A DNA stretch of 64,000 nt from Bifidobacterium breve. Lineage in GTDB: Bacteria > Actinomycetota > Actinomycetes > Nanopelagicales > Nanopelagicaceae. The stretch lies in assembly GCA_945889195.1 (NCBI GenBank), contig CAMDBB010000002.1, forward strand, positions 186,001 through 250,000. The letters run 5' to 3'. The translations under genes and the position numbers were made by a program. This document shows, piece after piece, positions 14,719-24,194 of the stretch (position 1 is its first letter; each line of letters starts with the position of its first letter). Under the pieces are notes generated by a model. It saw nothing but the letters and a program-made list of their open reading frames with translations, had not been told where the DNA came from and searched no databases.

Positions 14719-16041
14719 TTATGCTCTGGGTACTAGTACCGCCTGAGCCAAAATTTGGGTCTTGCTCGCGTTGAGCAAGAGACGAGACGTGATCGTCTTA
14801 GGTGCGCCAACAAGATCAAAGCCTCGGTCACCGACCGGAATAGCAAAGTCTGAAGTTGGGGTTGAGAGTAGGGAAATTGTAACGGTCATAAGGTACTGGC
14901 CATTGGACATACGCTCAAAATCGACGTTCGTGGCGGAAGCATCAGCTACCGCCCAATTCCCGCCTATTCCGAAGGAAACGTAACCGACCTCATACTTTGT
15001 GCCGTTGCCATCGACTGTGATGCTCTGATCGATCATCACGTTTGGTCCACCCCCAGATGTGATGGCCTGGGTGGCCAAAATTGTGCCTTGCTCGGTCGCC
15101 ACAGGAACATTGCGGTTTACGCGAATCTTCCCTGCTGGACCGCTCTCACCTGTGACGGTGAAACCTGTTGGGACGCCTTCAGCATCAAGGCCAGGCCACT
15201 GAGCAGCCTTGCCAGTCTTGACGTATACGCCAGAGACCATGGTTGATGACTTCTTAGCTGGCATCGAGATAGATGGTGCCGGAACTGCTGAATCCTCACT
15301 TGGAGCAGATTCTGCAACTACGCCTGCTGAATCGTTCGAAGAGACTGTAGGAAGGATTCCCTCACGGCCTGTCATTGAGTTAAATCCAAGGAAGGCTGTG
15401 ACTACTAATAGTAAGGAGAGAGCAACTCTTGAAGACTTGGCTGCTAGCTCAGATGCCTTCTTATAGGTAGTTGAAAGCATGTCAAGAGCTGTGAGGCCAC
15501 GCTCTTGATCGATAACAAGCTCTGAAAGCACGCGGCGAAGAGACGTGCGAGCGCGTGACACTGTGTGGCGCACTGCAGATTCCTTGATTCCAAGCTCTGC
15601 TGCAATCTCTGAAGTTGAACGGCCTTCCATCTCCCACATAACGAGCGCTGCGCGCTCAGCAGGAGAAAGTAGGGCCAAAGCCTGGCGAATAATCGCCGCG
15701 TCCTCTGCCTGTGTAAGAACTTCTGAGTGATCACCATTTACTTGCCATGCAGCCTCAACTTCAGCCTGGGCATCATCTAGAACAACAAGGTTTGGACGGC
15801 GCCCTTCCATGCGGAAGTAGTCGATGCAGAGGTTTTCAATGGTGCGGTGTAGATAAGAGAGTGCGTGCTCTTGTGATTCAAGCTCAGGGGCAGCAAGCAT
15901 GAACTTAATAAGTGAGTCTTGGGTGATCTCTTCAGCTTTAGCTGAATCCTTCAATACGCGATTGGCATGCGAGAGAAGCTCTGAACGGTGCTCGGTGTAA
16001 AAAGCCCCCAGTTCAGCAACTGTCCAAACGCTAAGTGCCAC
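14719..16041 (-). CDS. ECF-type sigma factor fused to a transmembrane segment and extracytoplasmic domain
   Basis: A 440-aa protein. Residues about 10-80 form sigma region 2 (AEEITQDSLIKFML, HRTIENLCIDYFR). Residues about 118-172 form region 4 (LSPAERAALVMWEMEG, helix-turn-helix TSEIAAELGIKESAVRHTVSRAR). A single hydrophobic helix at about 205-222 (RVALSLLLVVTAFLGF) is followed by about 218 Ser/Thr/Gly-rich residues predicted to be outside. No separate anti-sigma gene is adjacent. The start is GTG at 16041 with GAAGG 9 nt upstream. It lies directly upstream of the surface-protein gene on the same strand. A membrane-held sigma factor released or gated by an envelope signal is the natural inference; this is not demonstrated. 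Confidence 0.85.
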   Translation of the reverse strand: MALSVWTVAELGAFYTEHRSELLSHANRVLKDSAKAEEITQDSLIKFMLAAPELESQEHALSYLHRTIENLCIDYFRMEGRRPNLVVLDDAQAEVEAAWQVNGDHSEVLTQAEDAAIIRQALALLSPAERAALVMWEMEGRSTSEIAAELGIKESAVRHTVSRARTSLRRVLSELVIDQERGLTALDMLSTTYKKASELAAKSSRVALSLLLVVTAFLGFNSMTGREGILPTVSSNDSAGVVAESAPSEDSAVPAPSISMPAKKSSTMVSGVYVKTGKAAQWPGLDAEGVPTGFTVTGESGPAGKIRVNRNVPVATEQGTILATQAITSGGGPNVMIDQSITVDGNGTKYEVGYVSFGIGGNWAVADASATNVDFERMSNGQYLMTVTISLLSTPTSDFAIPVGDRGFDLVGAPKTITSRLLLNASKTQILAQAVLVPRA

Positions 16042-16162
16042 TTTATTGATCCTTCATTAACCGGTATTGGTCTTACAGAGCCAACCGTCGCTGCCTCTAT
16101 CCCCTACTACGAATCCCAGTCTAGTTTGTAGCGGGAAGGGGACAAAATGGACATTTCGGCTT

Positions 16163-16849
16163 CTATTCTTTTCTTGCCTCGAGAAACAAGCTAACCCCAA
16201 ACGGAAGGGTCGAAATCCAGCGATCAGGAATCAATGCAAGCCTAAGTATAAAACTCGCCAATGGGCCATTCTTCTTTAACTGCGATTCTTGCATGTCCGC
16301 TCGGGAGAGTTTCCTTACCAGATACGCAATAGGGAACACTGTCGAGAACGTGTATCTCACTGAAATGACTTCTAAACCAGATTCGATTACGAGACTAATC
16401 AATTCAGCCTTGCGATATCTTCTAAAATGTTTTAGGTAAGTATCGTGGCCACTCCATAAGCACTTGAGGGCAGGAACTGTAATAATAAAACTAGATTCCG
16501 AGTCGGCTTCTTTTACAATTTTCGAGAGGAATTCTCTGTCGTCCTTGATATGTTCCAGGATGTCAGTCATAAGAAAATGAGAAAAATCTCGATATTGCGT
16601 TTGTTTACAATATTGGATTCCTTCAGAAAAATCTGAAATTGCCACATATCCTTTATCGACAGCAACAACCTGATCAACCAATTTAAGTTTTAGTAACTCT
16701 TTGCTAAATAATGCAGATCCTGCTCCTATATCTACCAGTCGATTTGAACTCTCACTACTCCATGTGCCAGAATTTTTTATGAACCAAAACTTATGCTGGT
16801 AGTACCAATGTTGTATGGGGTTAGAAATTCCGTTTTCAATCAAGTCCAT
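16163..16849 (-). CDS. Class I SAM-dependent methyltransferase
   Basis: A 228-aa Rossmann methyltransferase. NRLVDIGAGSALFSKELL is motif I (SAM-binding), VVAVDKGY motif II, and FLMTDILEHIKDDREFL motif IV/V with the D-I-LEHI pattern of UbiG-like enzymes. The second half (FRRYRKAELISLVIESGLE) matches Methyltransf_11/23 families. Start chosen at ATG 16849 with GAGAGG upstream; a GTG 18 nt earlier is possible. It overlaps the upstream glycosyltransferase gene by 14 nt. It may methylate a glycan or its lipid precursor. Confidence 0.78.
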   Translation of the reverse strand: MDLIENGISNPIQHWYYQHKFWFIKNSGTWSSESSNRLVDIGAGSALFSKELLKLKLVDQVVAVDKGYVAISDFSEGIQYCKQTQYRDFSHFLMTDILEHIKDDREFLSKIVKEADSESSFIITVPALKCLWSGHDTYLKHFRRYRKAELISLVIESGLEVISVRYTFSTVFPIAYLVRKLSRADMQESQLKKNGPLASFILRLALIPDRWISTLPFGVSLFLEARKE

Positions 16850-17621
16850 TATTTTTTTGCCTCTCACTTAGAAACAATTTCACTTGTTTACGGGCGGTAA
16901 TAAACTCTTTCCCAATTGAAAACAACTTTGTTGCTTTTAGTTTAGACCCACTAACTTCATTCCAGGACATTAATGGCTCTTCCCAAATCAGTAGTCTTCC
17001 ATTATTGGCTATCGCAATTCTTGTCAGGAGTTCTATATCAACAAACCACTTGGTGGAAAACGCTAGCTTTAGGGATTCGCGAAAAGATATAGTATTGCGG
17101 AACAACTTAAACCCAGATTGGGTGTCATATGGCGAATCAATCCACTTGTGGGTTAGTAAAGTTGCAATAATTCGGCCTATGTAATGTCGGGATTGACTTC
17201 TTTGGATCGACCTCCCAGACAGTGCAACCCTTGAAGACAGCACCGCATCGATCGAATTCTCTCTGCTCCGAATCATTCTCATATCAGCTATGTCGATCAG
17301 ATGACCAATATCAACAATTGAAAAGGCTCCATCTGAATCCAAGAAGCCCAGAACCTTCAATTCAGGATTCGTCACAAGTGCTTGGATTAGCCCGCGACGC
17401 ACGGCATTTCCTTTTCCACAATTCGGTTGCAAAGTCAGGACATAAACATTTCCTTTACTTTCTAGCTCTCTGAGTAAACCAGAAGTCCCATCGGTGCTTC
17501 CATCGTCAACAAAAATCCAAAGAATTCCTCTATGCGCGGCTAAAATCTTTTGCCAATGCTCAACTGGGAAGCGTGTCTCCTCGTTAAAGCACGGCACGAC
17601 AATAGCAAAAGTTTTAAACAT
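16836..17621 (-). CDS. GT2 glycosyltransferase (dolichyl/polyprenyl-phosphate hexose synthase-like)
   Basis: A 261-aa GT-A enzyme of the DPM1/ALG5 group. It begins FAIVVPCFNEETRFP, has FVDDGSTDGT, the NCGKGNAVRRGL loop and DSDGAF (DxD metal site), then SPYDTQSGFKLFR, which is characteristic of polyprenyl-phosphate glucosyl/mannosyl transferases. No C-terminal membrane helices are seen. It likely loads a hexose on undecaprenyl phosphate for extracytoplasmic glycosylation. Start chosen at ATG 17621, 8 nt inside the upstream membrane-protein gene; the longer frame adds an implausible N-terminus. Confidence 0.85.
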   Translation of the reverse strand: MFKTFAIVVPCFNEETRFPVEHWQKILAAHRGILWIFVDDGSTDGTSGLLRELESKGNVYVLTLQPNCGKGNAVRRGLIQALVTNPELKVLGFLDSDGAFSIVDIGHLIDIADMRMIRSRENSIDAVLSSRVALSGRSIQRSQSRHYIGRIIATLLTHKWIDSPYDTQSGFKLFRNTISFRESLKLAFSTKWFVDIELLTRIAIANNGRLLIWEEPLMSWNEVSGSKLKATKLFSIGKEFITARKQVKLFLSERQKNNGLD

Positions 17622-18951
17622 TACTAGTACCAAGAACTTTCGATTCCTTTTTCTGTCCAAGGTAAAGAGCCAATGAGAGCAGCACCACGGTGTATGTATA
17701 CCTCCCGTTGCTTCCAATGTATGCGATTGAACTGAGCCAAAGCCAAAGTAATTGGGAGAAAATTAGGTAGATCGAGATTCTATCTAGCTTCAATCCATCT
17801 TCCATATTTCGACGAAATTTCTGTATCGGAATCAAAAAAAGATAAATGAGTGACGCTGCAATTGAGTAAAGATGTAATGAAATAGCTAATTCATAAGGGA
17901 TCCTGTACATCGCCAAAATTCTATTTTGGGTTGAATCCTGGCTTAAAAAACTTAGGCCGCGGGTATCTGAACCAATCAACAGTTTACCCGCAAAAATTAT
18001 CTTATTTTGGAAGTATGAGATTGGATCAGTCAGCACCAATATTCGCCACTCATGAACTAATCTTTCAAATTTCCTCCCTTCGCCCGGTGCAATCAGGCGA
18101 AATTTGATTTCATCTTTAAGCGAGGGCATTCTTTCAGCACTCTTTAAGCTCACCCAAGTATCTGGTCTAAATACGTTACAGACTATTTCAGAAAACCTTT
18201 CGTTATTTGAAAAAAAGGTCAAAATATTTTTTGCTTTTTCTCCCGTTTCAGAGTTTGTGGTGTAGCAAAAAGTTGCCGCCGCATCCATAAGGAGCACCTG
18301 CTGGGCAGGATAGCTCTTCTCAAGCCGTAAACTTTTTGATGCAGCTATATCTAGGGCGATAGGTAGAAGTGAGATTGAAAGAATTAGAGTCAGGTTAAAG
18401 AATTTTGAGAGAGTTAACTTACTATGGTGGAAAGTGATATAAATTAAGGGCACTATTGCAAAAGCTGCCCACGGACGAAAACTCATCGCAAAAACAATAA
18501 TCATAATTCCAATTACTAATTGAAATCTTGAAAGTTTTGTAGTCGACACTCTCTTAAGAATTCCAATTCCGAAGGTCAATAAGCTAAACATCAAACCGTC
18601 GCGCGTCATCTGGGAACCAAGAATTAACGCTGAATAACAGATGAATAACTCCAATAAATTGTTACGCTTGAACTCTAAAGGCCGACTAAAAATTCTGTTT
18701 AAACCAACTGCAGTGATTAGTATTTGGACTAAGGCTAGAGAAATTTGCCATCGAAATCCGAAACTTGGAAAATACCCATAGACCAAGGATGACGTACCCC
18801 CCCAAAAATCGATCCTGGAACCACTGAGATAATCGATTCTGGCATTTACTATGTCTTCACCAAAAAAGTACGGTACTTGGCAAAAGAAAGTGAGGTTAGC
18901 TAAAACTACAATAGGAGAAGAAAGAAACTCTTTATAGTGATTGGTCCACAA
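17614..18951 (-). CDS. Polytopic membrane protein, possible GT-C glycosyltransferase or polymerase
   Basis: A 445-aa protein with about ten hydrophobic segments (for example LVIGIMIIVFAMSF, LTLILSISLLPIALD, LIYLFLIPI) and a soluble loop around residues 215-320. QMTRDGLMFSLL near residue 115 and the topology resemble Wzy/EpsG-like or GT-C proteins, but I recognise no family motif firmly. The start is TTG at 18951 with a GAGAG purine-rich stretch upstream. It overlaps the polyprenyl-phosphate hexose synthase gene by 8 nt. Such synthases commonly supply GT-C enzymes, which supports but does not prove that role. Confidence 0.6.
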   Translation of the reverse strand: MWTNHYKEFLSSPIVVLANLTFFCQVPYFFGEDIVNARIDYLSGSRIDFWGGTSSLVYGYFPSFGFRWQISLALVQILITAVGLNRIFSRPLEFKRNNLLELFICYSALILGSQMTRDGLMFSLLTFGIGILKRVSTTKLSRFQLVIGIMIIVFAMSFRPWAAFAIVPLIYITFHHSKLTLSKFFNLTLILSISLLPIALDIAASKSLRLEKSYPAQQVLLMDAAATFCYTTNSETGEKAKNILTFFSNNERFSEIVCNVFRPDTWVSLKSAERMPSLKDEIKFRLIAPGEGRKFERLVHEWRILVLTDPISYFQNKIIFAGKLLIGSDTRGLSFLSQDSTQNRILAMYRIPYELAISLHLYSIAASLIYLFLIPIQKFRRNMEDGLKLDRISIYLIFSQLLWLWLSSIAYIGSNGRYTYTVVLLSLALYLGQKKESKVLGTSNV

Positions 18952-19056
18952 AATTCTCTCTCTTCTACTCAGCTTGTCTAGATCTGTTGGGCATCATTTA
19001 TTAGTTAAGTGGGTTAAAGGTGTCAGATAAATGTGGATTATATTTCATTATGAACT

Positions 19057-20895
19057 CTACAAACCCATGAGTTGTGCTTGTCTGTCAAAATTAGGAACAA
19101 TACGCCTTACTTCTTCAAATGATCCACTTGCAAGAACTTTCCCTGACTCGAGATAGCAAACAATATCCGCTTCTCTAACCGTAGAAAGTCTATGAGCAAT
19201 CAAAACAACAGTAACCGTTCCTTTCAATCTCTGAATTGAAGCTGTGACATTAGCTTCCGTTTGACCATCCAGGGAGCTTGTCGCCTCATCAAGTATCAAT
19301 AGCCCTGGTTTAGTAAACATGGCTCTGGCTATACCCAAGCGCTGTCGCTGGCCTCCGCTGATTTTGGCGCCTCGGTCACCAACAGAAGTGCGAATCCCGT
19401 CTCTTAGGTTACTTATAAAATCTTCCAACTGTGCAATTTGCAACGCTTCCAGTACGTCCTTGTCAGAAATCGATTCCTCTGGATATCCCATGCTGATATT
19501 GGAGAGAATGGAACCGTTGGACAACATGACGTCTTGAGGTACATAACCGATTGCACCTGACCACTTCTTGATGGCTTCCAAAGGTGGAACACCACTTACT
19601 AGCACCTCTCCCGATGAAGGTTCTAGAATTCCCAGCATTAAATCAACAAGAGTGCTCTTGCCTGAACCCGATGGGCCAACTAAAGCAAGTACCTTTCCTG
19701 GCTCAACAGATAATGAAACTCCTGCAACTGCAAGATTTTCCTTCCCTGGATAACTAAAATTGACATTCTTTACGTCAATTTTTGAATTAAAACCAATATG
19801 TTCAAAATCTATTACGTCCGTGGTCTCCTCGATTGCAGGTGCGTTATATAGTTCCTCAATTAGATCCAAGGTAGGGCCGGCAGATCCAAGTTGGGTTCTT
19901 AATTCAATTGCACCTTGTTGGATTCTAAGTGTTGCGGGAGCAATTCTCGTGCTCGCAGCCATAAATACTGAAAGCACAGCAACGGCATGCGCTGCATCAT
20001 TAAGACTGAACTGGACCGCAGAAATTACTAAAGTTCCAATGACCAAAGTTAATTCGATTACATATTTGCTTATATTCGGCAAAAAAGCTCGTTCTGCAGC
20101 ATTATTTGCTGATTGTAATTTTGTCTTCCCTATTTCGCGCGCATAATAATTTCTGCGGTTTCGAACGATAATTTCCCGGTAAGAATTAAGAACTTGAAGA
20201 ATTTTCTCTGAATTCTCAACATCCAGAGTGGCTTCAGATAATCCTATCTTTCTCGATCTTACTGCCAGCAGCCTATAAAGGGTGTAGGCGACAGAAGAAA
20301 AAATGGCTAAGGTACTGAGTGCCACAATTGGGTCGACGATGAATAAGCCGATAACTAAAATTAGTAAAAGCGAAGCATCTGAAATAAGCTGCACAGAGGT
20401 ATTCAAGATCCCCATTGTAATTGAAACCACGCCTTGATTAACCAAATAAAGAGTTTGTTGCATTGATCTTGATTGAAGTTTTGTGATTGGTTGAGCAAGT
20501 AACTTGGCAAGCAATCGGGCAGAGACAACTGCTCCACGCCGACTTAAAAAATATGTTACACGTCGAACTAGGACAACTGAAAAAATCGTCTTCATAATTA
20601 GCACTGAGGCCGCCAGTGAACCAAGAATAAAAGCTTGATTTTGAAGCGACAAATCTTGAATTCTTAAGTTTTCTAAGACAGCCGAAACGCGATCCCCTGG
20701 CTTTCGAGATCCTACTCCAGTAATTGCCAAGGCCCCAAGTACTCCCGCAAGTGCAACACCCAATAAATCTAGTAGGCTTAAAGCGATTTGAATTAGTATG
20801 ATAGAGAACACTCTGAACTTCTCCGCTGGATTTAACACTCTTGCAGCCCGGAGAGTTATGCCCAAATTTGATGTATCGCTGATCATCTTTCTCAC
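19057..20895 (-). CDS. ABC transporter with fused permease and ATPase (PglK/MsbA-like flippase)
   Basis: A 612-aa half-transporter. Residues about 1-330 contain six membrane helices, starting with RVFSIILIQIALSLLDLLGVALAG, a pattern typical of PglK-like lipid-linked-oligosaccharide flippases. The ATPase has Walker A GPSGSGKST, Q-loop YVPQDVM, signature SGGQRQRLG and Walker B LLILDEATS followed by the H-loop AHRLS. It probably flips the lipid-linked glycan made by neighbouring enzymes. GTG at 20895 or ATG at 20886 may be the start. It is divergent from a GT4 glycosyltransferase at 20956. Confidence 0.87.
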   Translation of the reverse strand: MRKMISDTSNLGITLRAARVLNPAEKFRVFSIILIQIALSLLDLLGVALAGVLGALAITGVGSRKPGDRVSAVLENLRIQDLSLQNQAFILGSLAASVLIMKTIFSVVLVRRVTYFLSRRGAVVSARLLAKLLAQPITKLQSRSMQQTLYLVNQGVVSITMGILNTSVQLISDASLLLILVIGLFIVDPIVALSTLAIFSSVAYTLYRLLAVRSRKIGLSEATLDVENSEKILQVLNSYREIIVRNRRNYYAREIGKTKLQSANNAAERAFLPNISKYVIELTLVIGTLVISAVQFSLNDAAHAVAVLSVFMAASTRIAPATLRIQQGAIELRTQLGSAGPTLDLIEELYNAPAIEETTDVIDFEHIGFNSKIDVKNVNFSYPGKENLAVAGVSLSVEPGKVLALVGPSGSGKSTLVDLMLGILEPSSGEVLVSGVPPLEAIKKWSGAIGYVPQDVMLSNGSILSNISMGYPEESISDKDVLEALQIAQLEDFISNLRDGIRTSVGDRGAKISGGQRQRLGIARAMFTKPGLLILDEATSSLDGQTEANVTASIQRLKGTVTVVLIAHRLSTVREADIVCYLESGKVLASGSFEEVRRIVPNFDRQAQLMGL

Positions 20896-20943
20896 GACCT
20901 TACAATAGCCGCAACAGGTCGGCCCTGACGGGCAAATTTGGAG

Positions 20944-20955
20944 TACCTTTCATCC
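20944..20955 (+). promoter_or_regulatory. Leaderless-type promoter: -10 TACCTT, 6-nt spacer, ATG
   Basis: TACCTT at 20944-20949 lies exactly 6 nt before the ATG at 20956. A GGAG is present but 12 nt away, too far for a normal SD. Confidence 0.42.
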
Positions 20956-22065
20956 ATGCGGAGGAAAATCGCTCTTTTTTCAGGTATCTACCCACCCGCG
21001 ACCGGTGGGCCTGCAAAGTTTGCTGAAACTTTTTACGGCTATTGTCAAGAAAATTCAATTGAGATTACAGTTTATGCCTACAGCGCTTTGCAAGAAGACA
21101 GGCATGTAGATAGTAAAGTCAAATTAATTCCACTCTCACTTCCTGTGCCAATTCGATACTTATTAATGGTGTCCTATATTTTGAGGGAAGCATTTAAAGG
21201 GAGCGCACTACTAGCTAACGGTTGTTTCTGGGAGTTTTCTATTGCAGCATTTATTTGGCGTTTCAAGTATATAGCCAAGATTCCAGGAGACATTGTATGG
21301 GAGCGAGCCAAAAATAAGGGTTTGACCTCTGATTCGATAGAGGTATTTCAAGGACAAAAAATTAATTGGAGATTCTCTGTGCTTCGCAAAATGTTTTCAT
21401 ACTCATTGAAGAAAGCTGAGTGTGTGATTGCTCCTTCTGATCACTTAAAGGGGCTTGCCGTCAATTGGGGAGTGGCATCAGACAAAATACGTATCGTAAG
21501 TAATTCGATATCTCTCACCCAATTCTGTCCCGCACCGCTCAAAGATAAAAGCTACGATTTTGTGACGGTTAGTCGGCTAGTTCCCTGGAAAGGTATAGAT
21601 AAGGTTATCGAAACTTCGGCATTGCTTAACCAGAGCTTACTCATCGTGGGTGATGGCCCAGATAGAGAAAGGCTTGAAAGGCTGTCTCGTCAAGTTGGAG
21701 CAACGACCACTTTTGTAGGTGATATAGCCCAAGTGAATCTTCCTAAACTATTAGTTCGAGCGTCTGCATTTGTACTAAACAGTAGTTTTGAAGCTACTTC
21801 GTATGCCTTGCTCGAGGCCATGGCCTGCGGGTTATTGGTAATTGCAAATGAGAAAACTGGTAGTGAAGAAATACTAGTCCACATGAAGAATGGATTACTC
21901 TGCGGGGATAAGTCCGGATTTCTTCTAATAGACGCGATGAAATTTTGTATGAGGGAATCACAATTAACTGACGCGATTCGAGTTCACGCCCGCGAAACAG
22001 TTGCAATGAATTTCAATTTGATTTTGAACTACCAGACCATTGGAAATCTATGTCTAGCAATTTGA
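20956..22065 (+). CDS. GT4-family glycosyltransferase
   Basis: A 369-aa GT-B enzyme. The N-terminal domain begins IALFSGIYPPATGGPAKFAE (glycine-rich acceptor loop). The C-terminal domain has FVTVSRLVPWKGIDKVIE, LLIVGDGPDRERLERL and a nucleotide-sugar E-x7-E region, NSSFEATSYALLEAMACG. No signal or membrane helix is seen; it acts on the cytoplasmic side. It shares a 16-nt overlap with the next glycosyltransferase gene, which is read in another frame. Donor and acceptor are unknown. Confidence 0.85.
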   Translation: MRRKIALFSGIYPPATGGPAKFAETFYGYCQENSIEITVYAYSALQEDRHVDSKVKLIPLSLPVPIRYLLMVSYILREAFKGSALLANGCFWEFSIAAFIWRFKYIAKIPGDIVWERAKNKGLTSDSIEVFQGQKINWRFSVLRKMFSYSLKKAECVIAPSDHLKGLAVNWGVASDKIRIVSNSISLTQFCPAPLKDKSYDFVTVSRLVPWKGIDKVIETSALLNQSLLIVGDGPDRERLERLSRQVGATTTFVGDIAQVNLPKLLVRASAFVLNSSFEATSYALLEAMACGLLVIANEKTGSEEILVHMKNGLLCGDKSGFLLIDAMKFCMRESQLTDAIRVHARETVAMNFNLILNYQTIGNLCLAI

Positions 22066-23210
22066 GCGGGGTCCCAACTTTAGTTTTGATTCACCCTCGC
22101 TTAAATAAGATAGCAACCCAAGAAATAGACCTCCTGGCACGTTTTGAAAAGTACGCAGAAGTGTTTTCATTGGCTACAAAAGATCCAAACATTAAGTTTT
22201 TGGTTATTGGTGGCATCGATGGTTCTAGGAAACTTAAGTTTCCAAAAGAGACTCACTCCCGGGTAGAAATTGTCCTTTTTAAGTCTGCTAAGTGGACATT
22301 TCCATTTTTTATGTTCAATGCAGTTAAATACTTAAGATGTTCTAAAGTTTCACCTCGAATTTTTTTGGCTGGGGACTTGACATTAGGTTTATTTGCAACT
22401 TGGTGCGTAAGATTTTTCTGGTTCAGGGGCGTCCCTATCCAGATCTCTGTACACGGATCAATTCGTTCATACGGCGCGAAAATGCGAGGACTTTTTAAGT
22501 CAATTGTGTTTAACTCAATATCGCTTCCTTTAATTAGGAAGGTTGAAAGCGTCAGGGTTGTTTCAAGACATCTTGCGAGAGAAGTAGAAGAGTTTGCAGG
22601 ATTGCCAAACAGTAGGATTGTAATTGCTCCAATTCCAATGGCATGGTTCTCTGAGAATCGCTTAATCCGAACAGATGGATTTCACATTGCTGTTATCGGT
22701 AGATTTCATCAAGAAAGAAATATTTCAGAAATTCTTTCAATCCTAAGTGCGGTACTACCAAACCAGGATCTACGAAAGGTTACTTTTGCGGGCTCTGGGG
22801 AGTTAATCGGGGTGATTGAATCTTGGTCCCAAAATTCTCCACAATCTGCAAAGATTGAAATCATTACCGGACTAAACGCTACTAAAGTTGTAAAATTGCT
22901 TAGTGGAACAGATGCCCTCCTAAGTGCCGCAATGACGGAAGGGTACGGGTTGTCGATTAGAGAAGCCTTGGTTTCAGGGGTAACAGTAGTGGCGCGTAAA
23001 AATAAGGGGACTGAAGAAGTTCTCGAAGATTTTAACTCGGGTATCTATTTGTATGACAAAATAAATTTAGCTGTAGAAATTATCAATAAATTGATTCGGC
23101 ATGAATTTTCAGGACCATCTGTGAATGCACCAGCAATTCAAAAAGCAATCGATACCCACTCCATGAGGAGTTTAGCTTCTAGTTGGTCCCAATTAAGCAA
23201 CAGTGTTTGA
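22050..23210 (+). CDS. GT4-like glycosyltransferase
   Basis: A 386-aa GT-B protein. The C-terminal nucleotide-sugar domain is evident: HIAVIGRFHQERNISEIL, VTFAGSGELIGVIE and the E-x7-E-type SAAMTEGYGLSIREALVSG. The N-terminal half is divergent, with a hydrophobic patch (IFLAGDLTLGLFATWCVRFFWF) that may mediate membrane association. Its 3' end overlaps the convergent epimerase gene by 18 bp. Substrates are unknown. Confidence 0.8.
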   Translation: MSSNLSGVPTLVLIHPRLNKIATQEIDLLARFEKYAEVFSLATKDPNIKFLVIGGIDGSRKLKFPKETHSRVEIVLFKSAKWTFPFFMFNAVKYLRCSKVSPRIFLAGDLTLGLFATWCVRFFWFRGVPIQISVHGSIRSYGAKMRGLFKSIVFNSISLPLIRKVESVRVVSRHLAREVEEFAGLPNSRIVIAPIPMAWFSENRLIRTDGFHIAVIGRFHQERNISEILSILSAVLPNQDLRKVTFAGSGELIGVIESWSQNSPQSAKIEIITGLNATKVVKLLSGTDALLSAAMTEGYGLSIREALVSGVTVVARKNKGTEEVLEDFNSGIYLYDKINLAVEIINKLIRHEFSGPSVNAPAIQKAIDTHSMRSLASSWSQLSNSV

Positions 23211-24194
23211 CCATTTTGCAAGATTTACAGATACTTCAGGCGACTTCGCCCAATCCGAGACTAGCTTAATTCCTGCTCCGAGTGAAGTAATTCGATTTTC
23301 ACCAATCAATTTTGAGAGGTAGTTGGAATCAGCTGATGTACGAATCACGTCATTTCTATTTCGAGACTGAAGCTGAATGCTTAATCTAGCCTTGAGGTTT
23401 TTTTCAATTTCAGCAATCATTTGATCCAATGAAACTGGGTTTCCTGCTCCTACGTTTACGACATCAGAAAAACCAGTAGCGTGGGAGCCCAGTTCGGATC
23501 CAAGTTTTACGCTGGTTGATATAACGTCATCAATGTACGTAAAGTCTCTTACCACATTCCCGTCACCCATAAGATTGAATTCATATCCACCCAGAATATT
23601 GCCAAAAATTCTGAAATAGGCCATATCGGGTCGTCCCCAAGGACCGTACACTGTAAAAAATCTGAGCCCTCTGGTTTTCATACCTGTCACAGCGCTCAAT
23701 GACTTTGCCAACACCTCATTCGCAAGTTTAGTTGCTCCATAAAAGCTGATCGGCTCCAGACCGACATCTTTTTCCGAAAATAATTTTTGTGGAGAATTTC
23801 CGTAGACACTTGAAGAGGACGCATAAAGGAAATTTTTAACATTCGCCTGTGCAGCACAGGTGATTACATTTGAAAAAGCCACCAAGTTATTAGTGACATA
23901 TTTTGTATAATCCTCGATAGGGATTCGGACTCCAGCTTGTGCTGCTAGGTGATAGACGCAGTCAAATTGGTTTATGTTGAACAGTGCACTCGTTAGTGAG
24001 TGCTGATCCAAGGCTACGTTTTGAACTTGGACTCCTAATGGAGTAAGCAATTCAGACACTCTCCTTATTTTCAATTCAGGAGAGTAGTACTCGTTGAAGT
24101 TATCAACCGCCACTACATCATGGTCCTCTGCAATAAGCTTGGCTGTGAGATGGGCCCCGATAAAACCTGCGGCACCAGTTACTAAGATTCTCAT
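23193..24194 (-). CDS. NAD-dependent epimerase, probable UDP-glucuronate 4-epimerase
   Basis: A 333-aa extended SDR. ILVTGAAGFIGAHLTAKL is the NAD-binding loop. VDNFNEYYSPELKIRR right after it is characteristic of UDP-glucuronate epimerases (LspL/Cap1J-type). Further support comes from YHLAAQAGVR, the SSSSVYGN serine triad, catalytic YGATK and FFTVYGPWGRPDMAYF. It would convert UDP-GlcA to UDP-GalA. A UDP-xylose synthase gene lies 1.1 kb away on the opposite strand and would use the same UDP-GlcA pool. It has a leaderless-type promoter and overlaps the convergent glycosyltransferase by 18 bp. Confidence 0.83.
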   Translation of the reverse strand: MRILVTGAAGFIGAHLTAKLIAEDHDVVAVDNFNEYYSPELKIRRVSELLTPLGVQVQNVALDQHSLTSALFNINQFDCVYHLAAQAGVRIPIEDYTKYVTNNLVAFSNVITCAAQANVKNFLYASSSSVYGNSPQKLFSEKDVGLEPISFYGATKLANEVLAKSLSAVTGMKTRGLRFFTVYGPWGRPDMAYFRIFGNILGGYEFNLMGDGNVVRDFTYIDDVISTSVKLGSELGSHATGFSDVVNVGAGNPVSLDQMIAEIEKNLKARLSIQLQSRNRNDVIRTSADSNYLSKLIGENRITSLGAGIKLVSDWAKSPEVSVNLAKWSNTVA

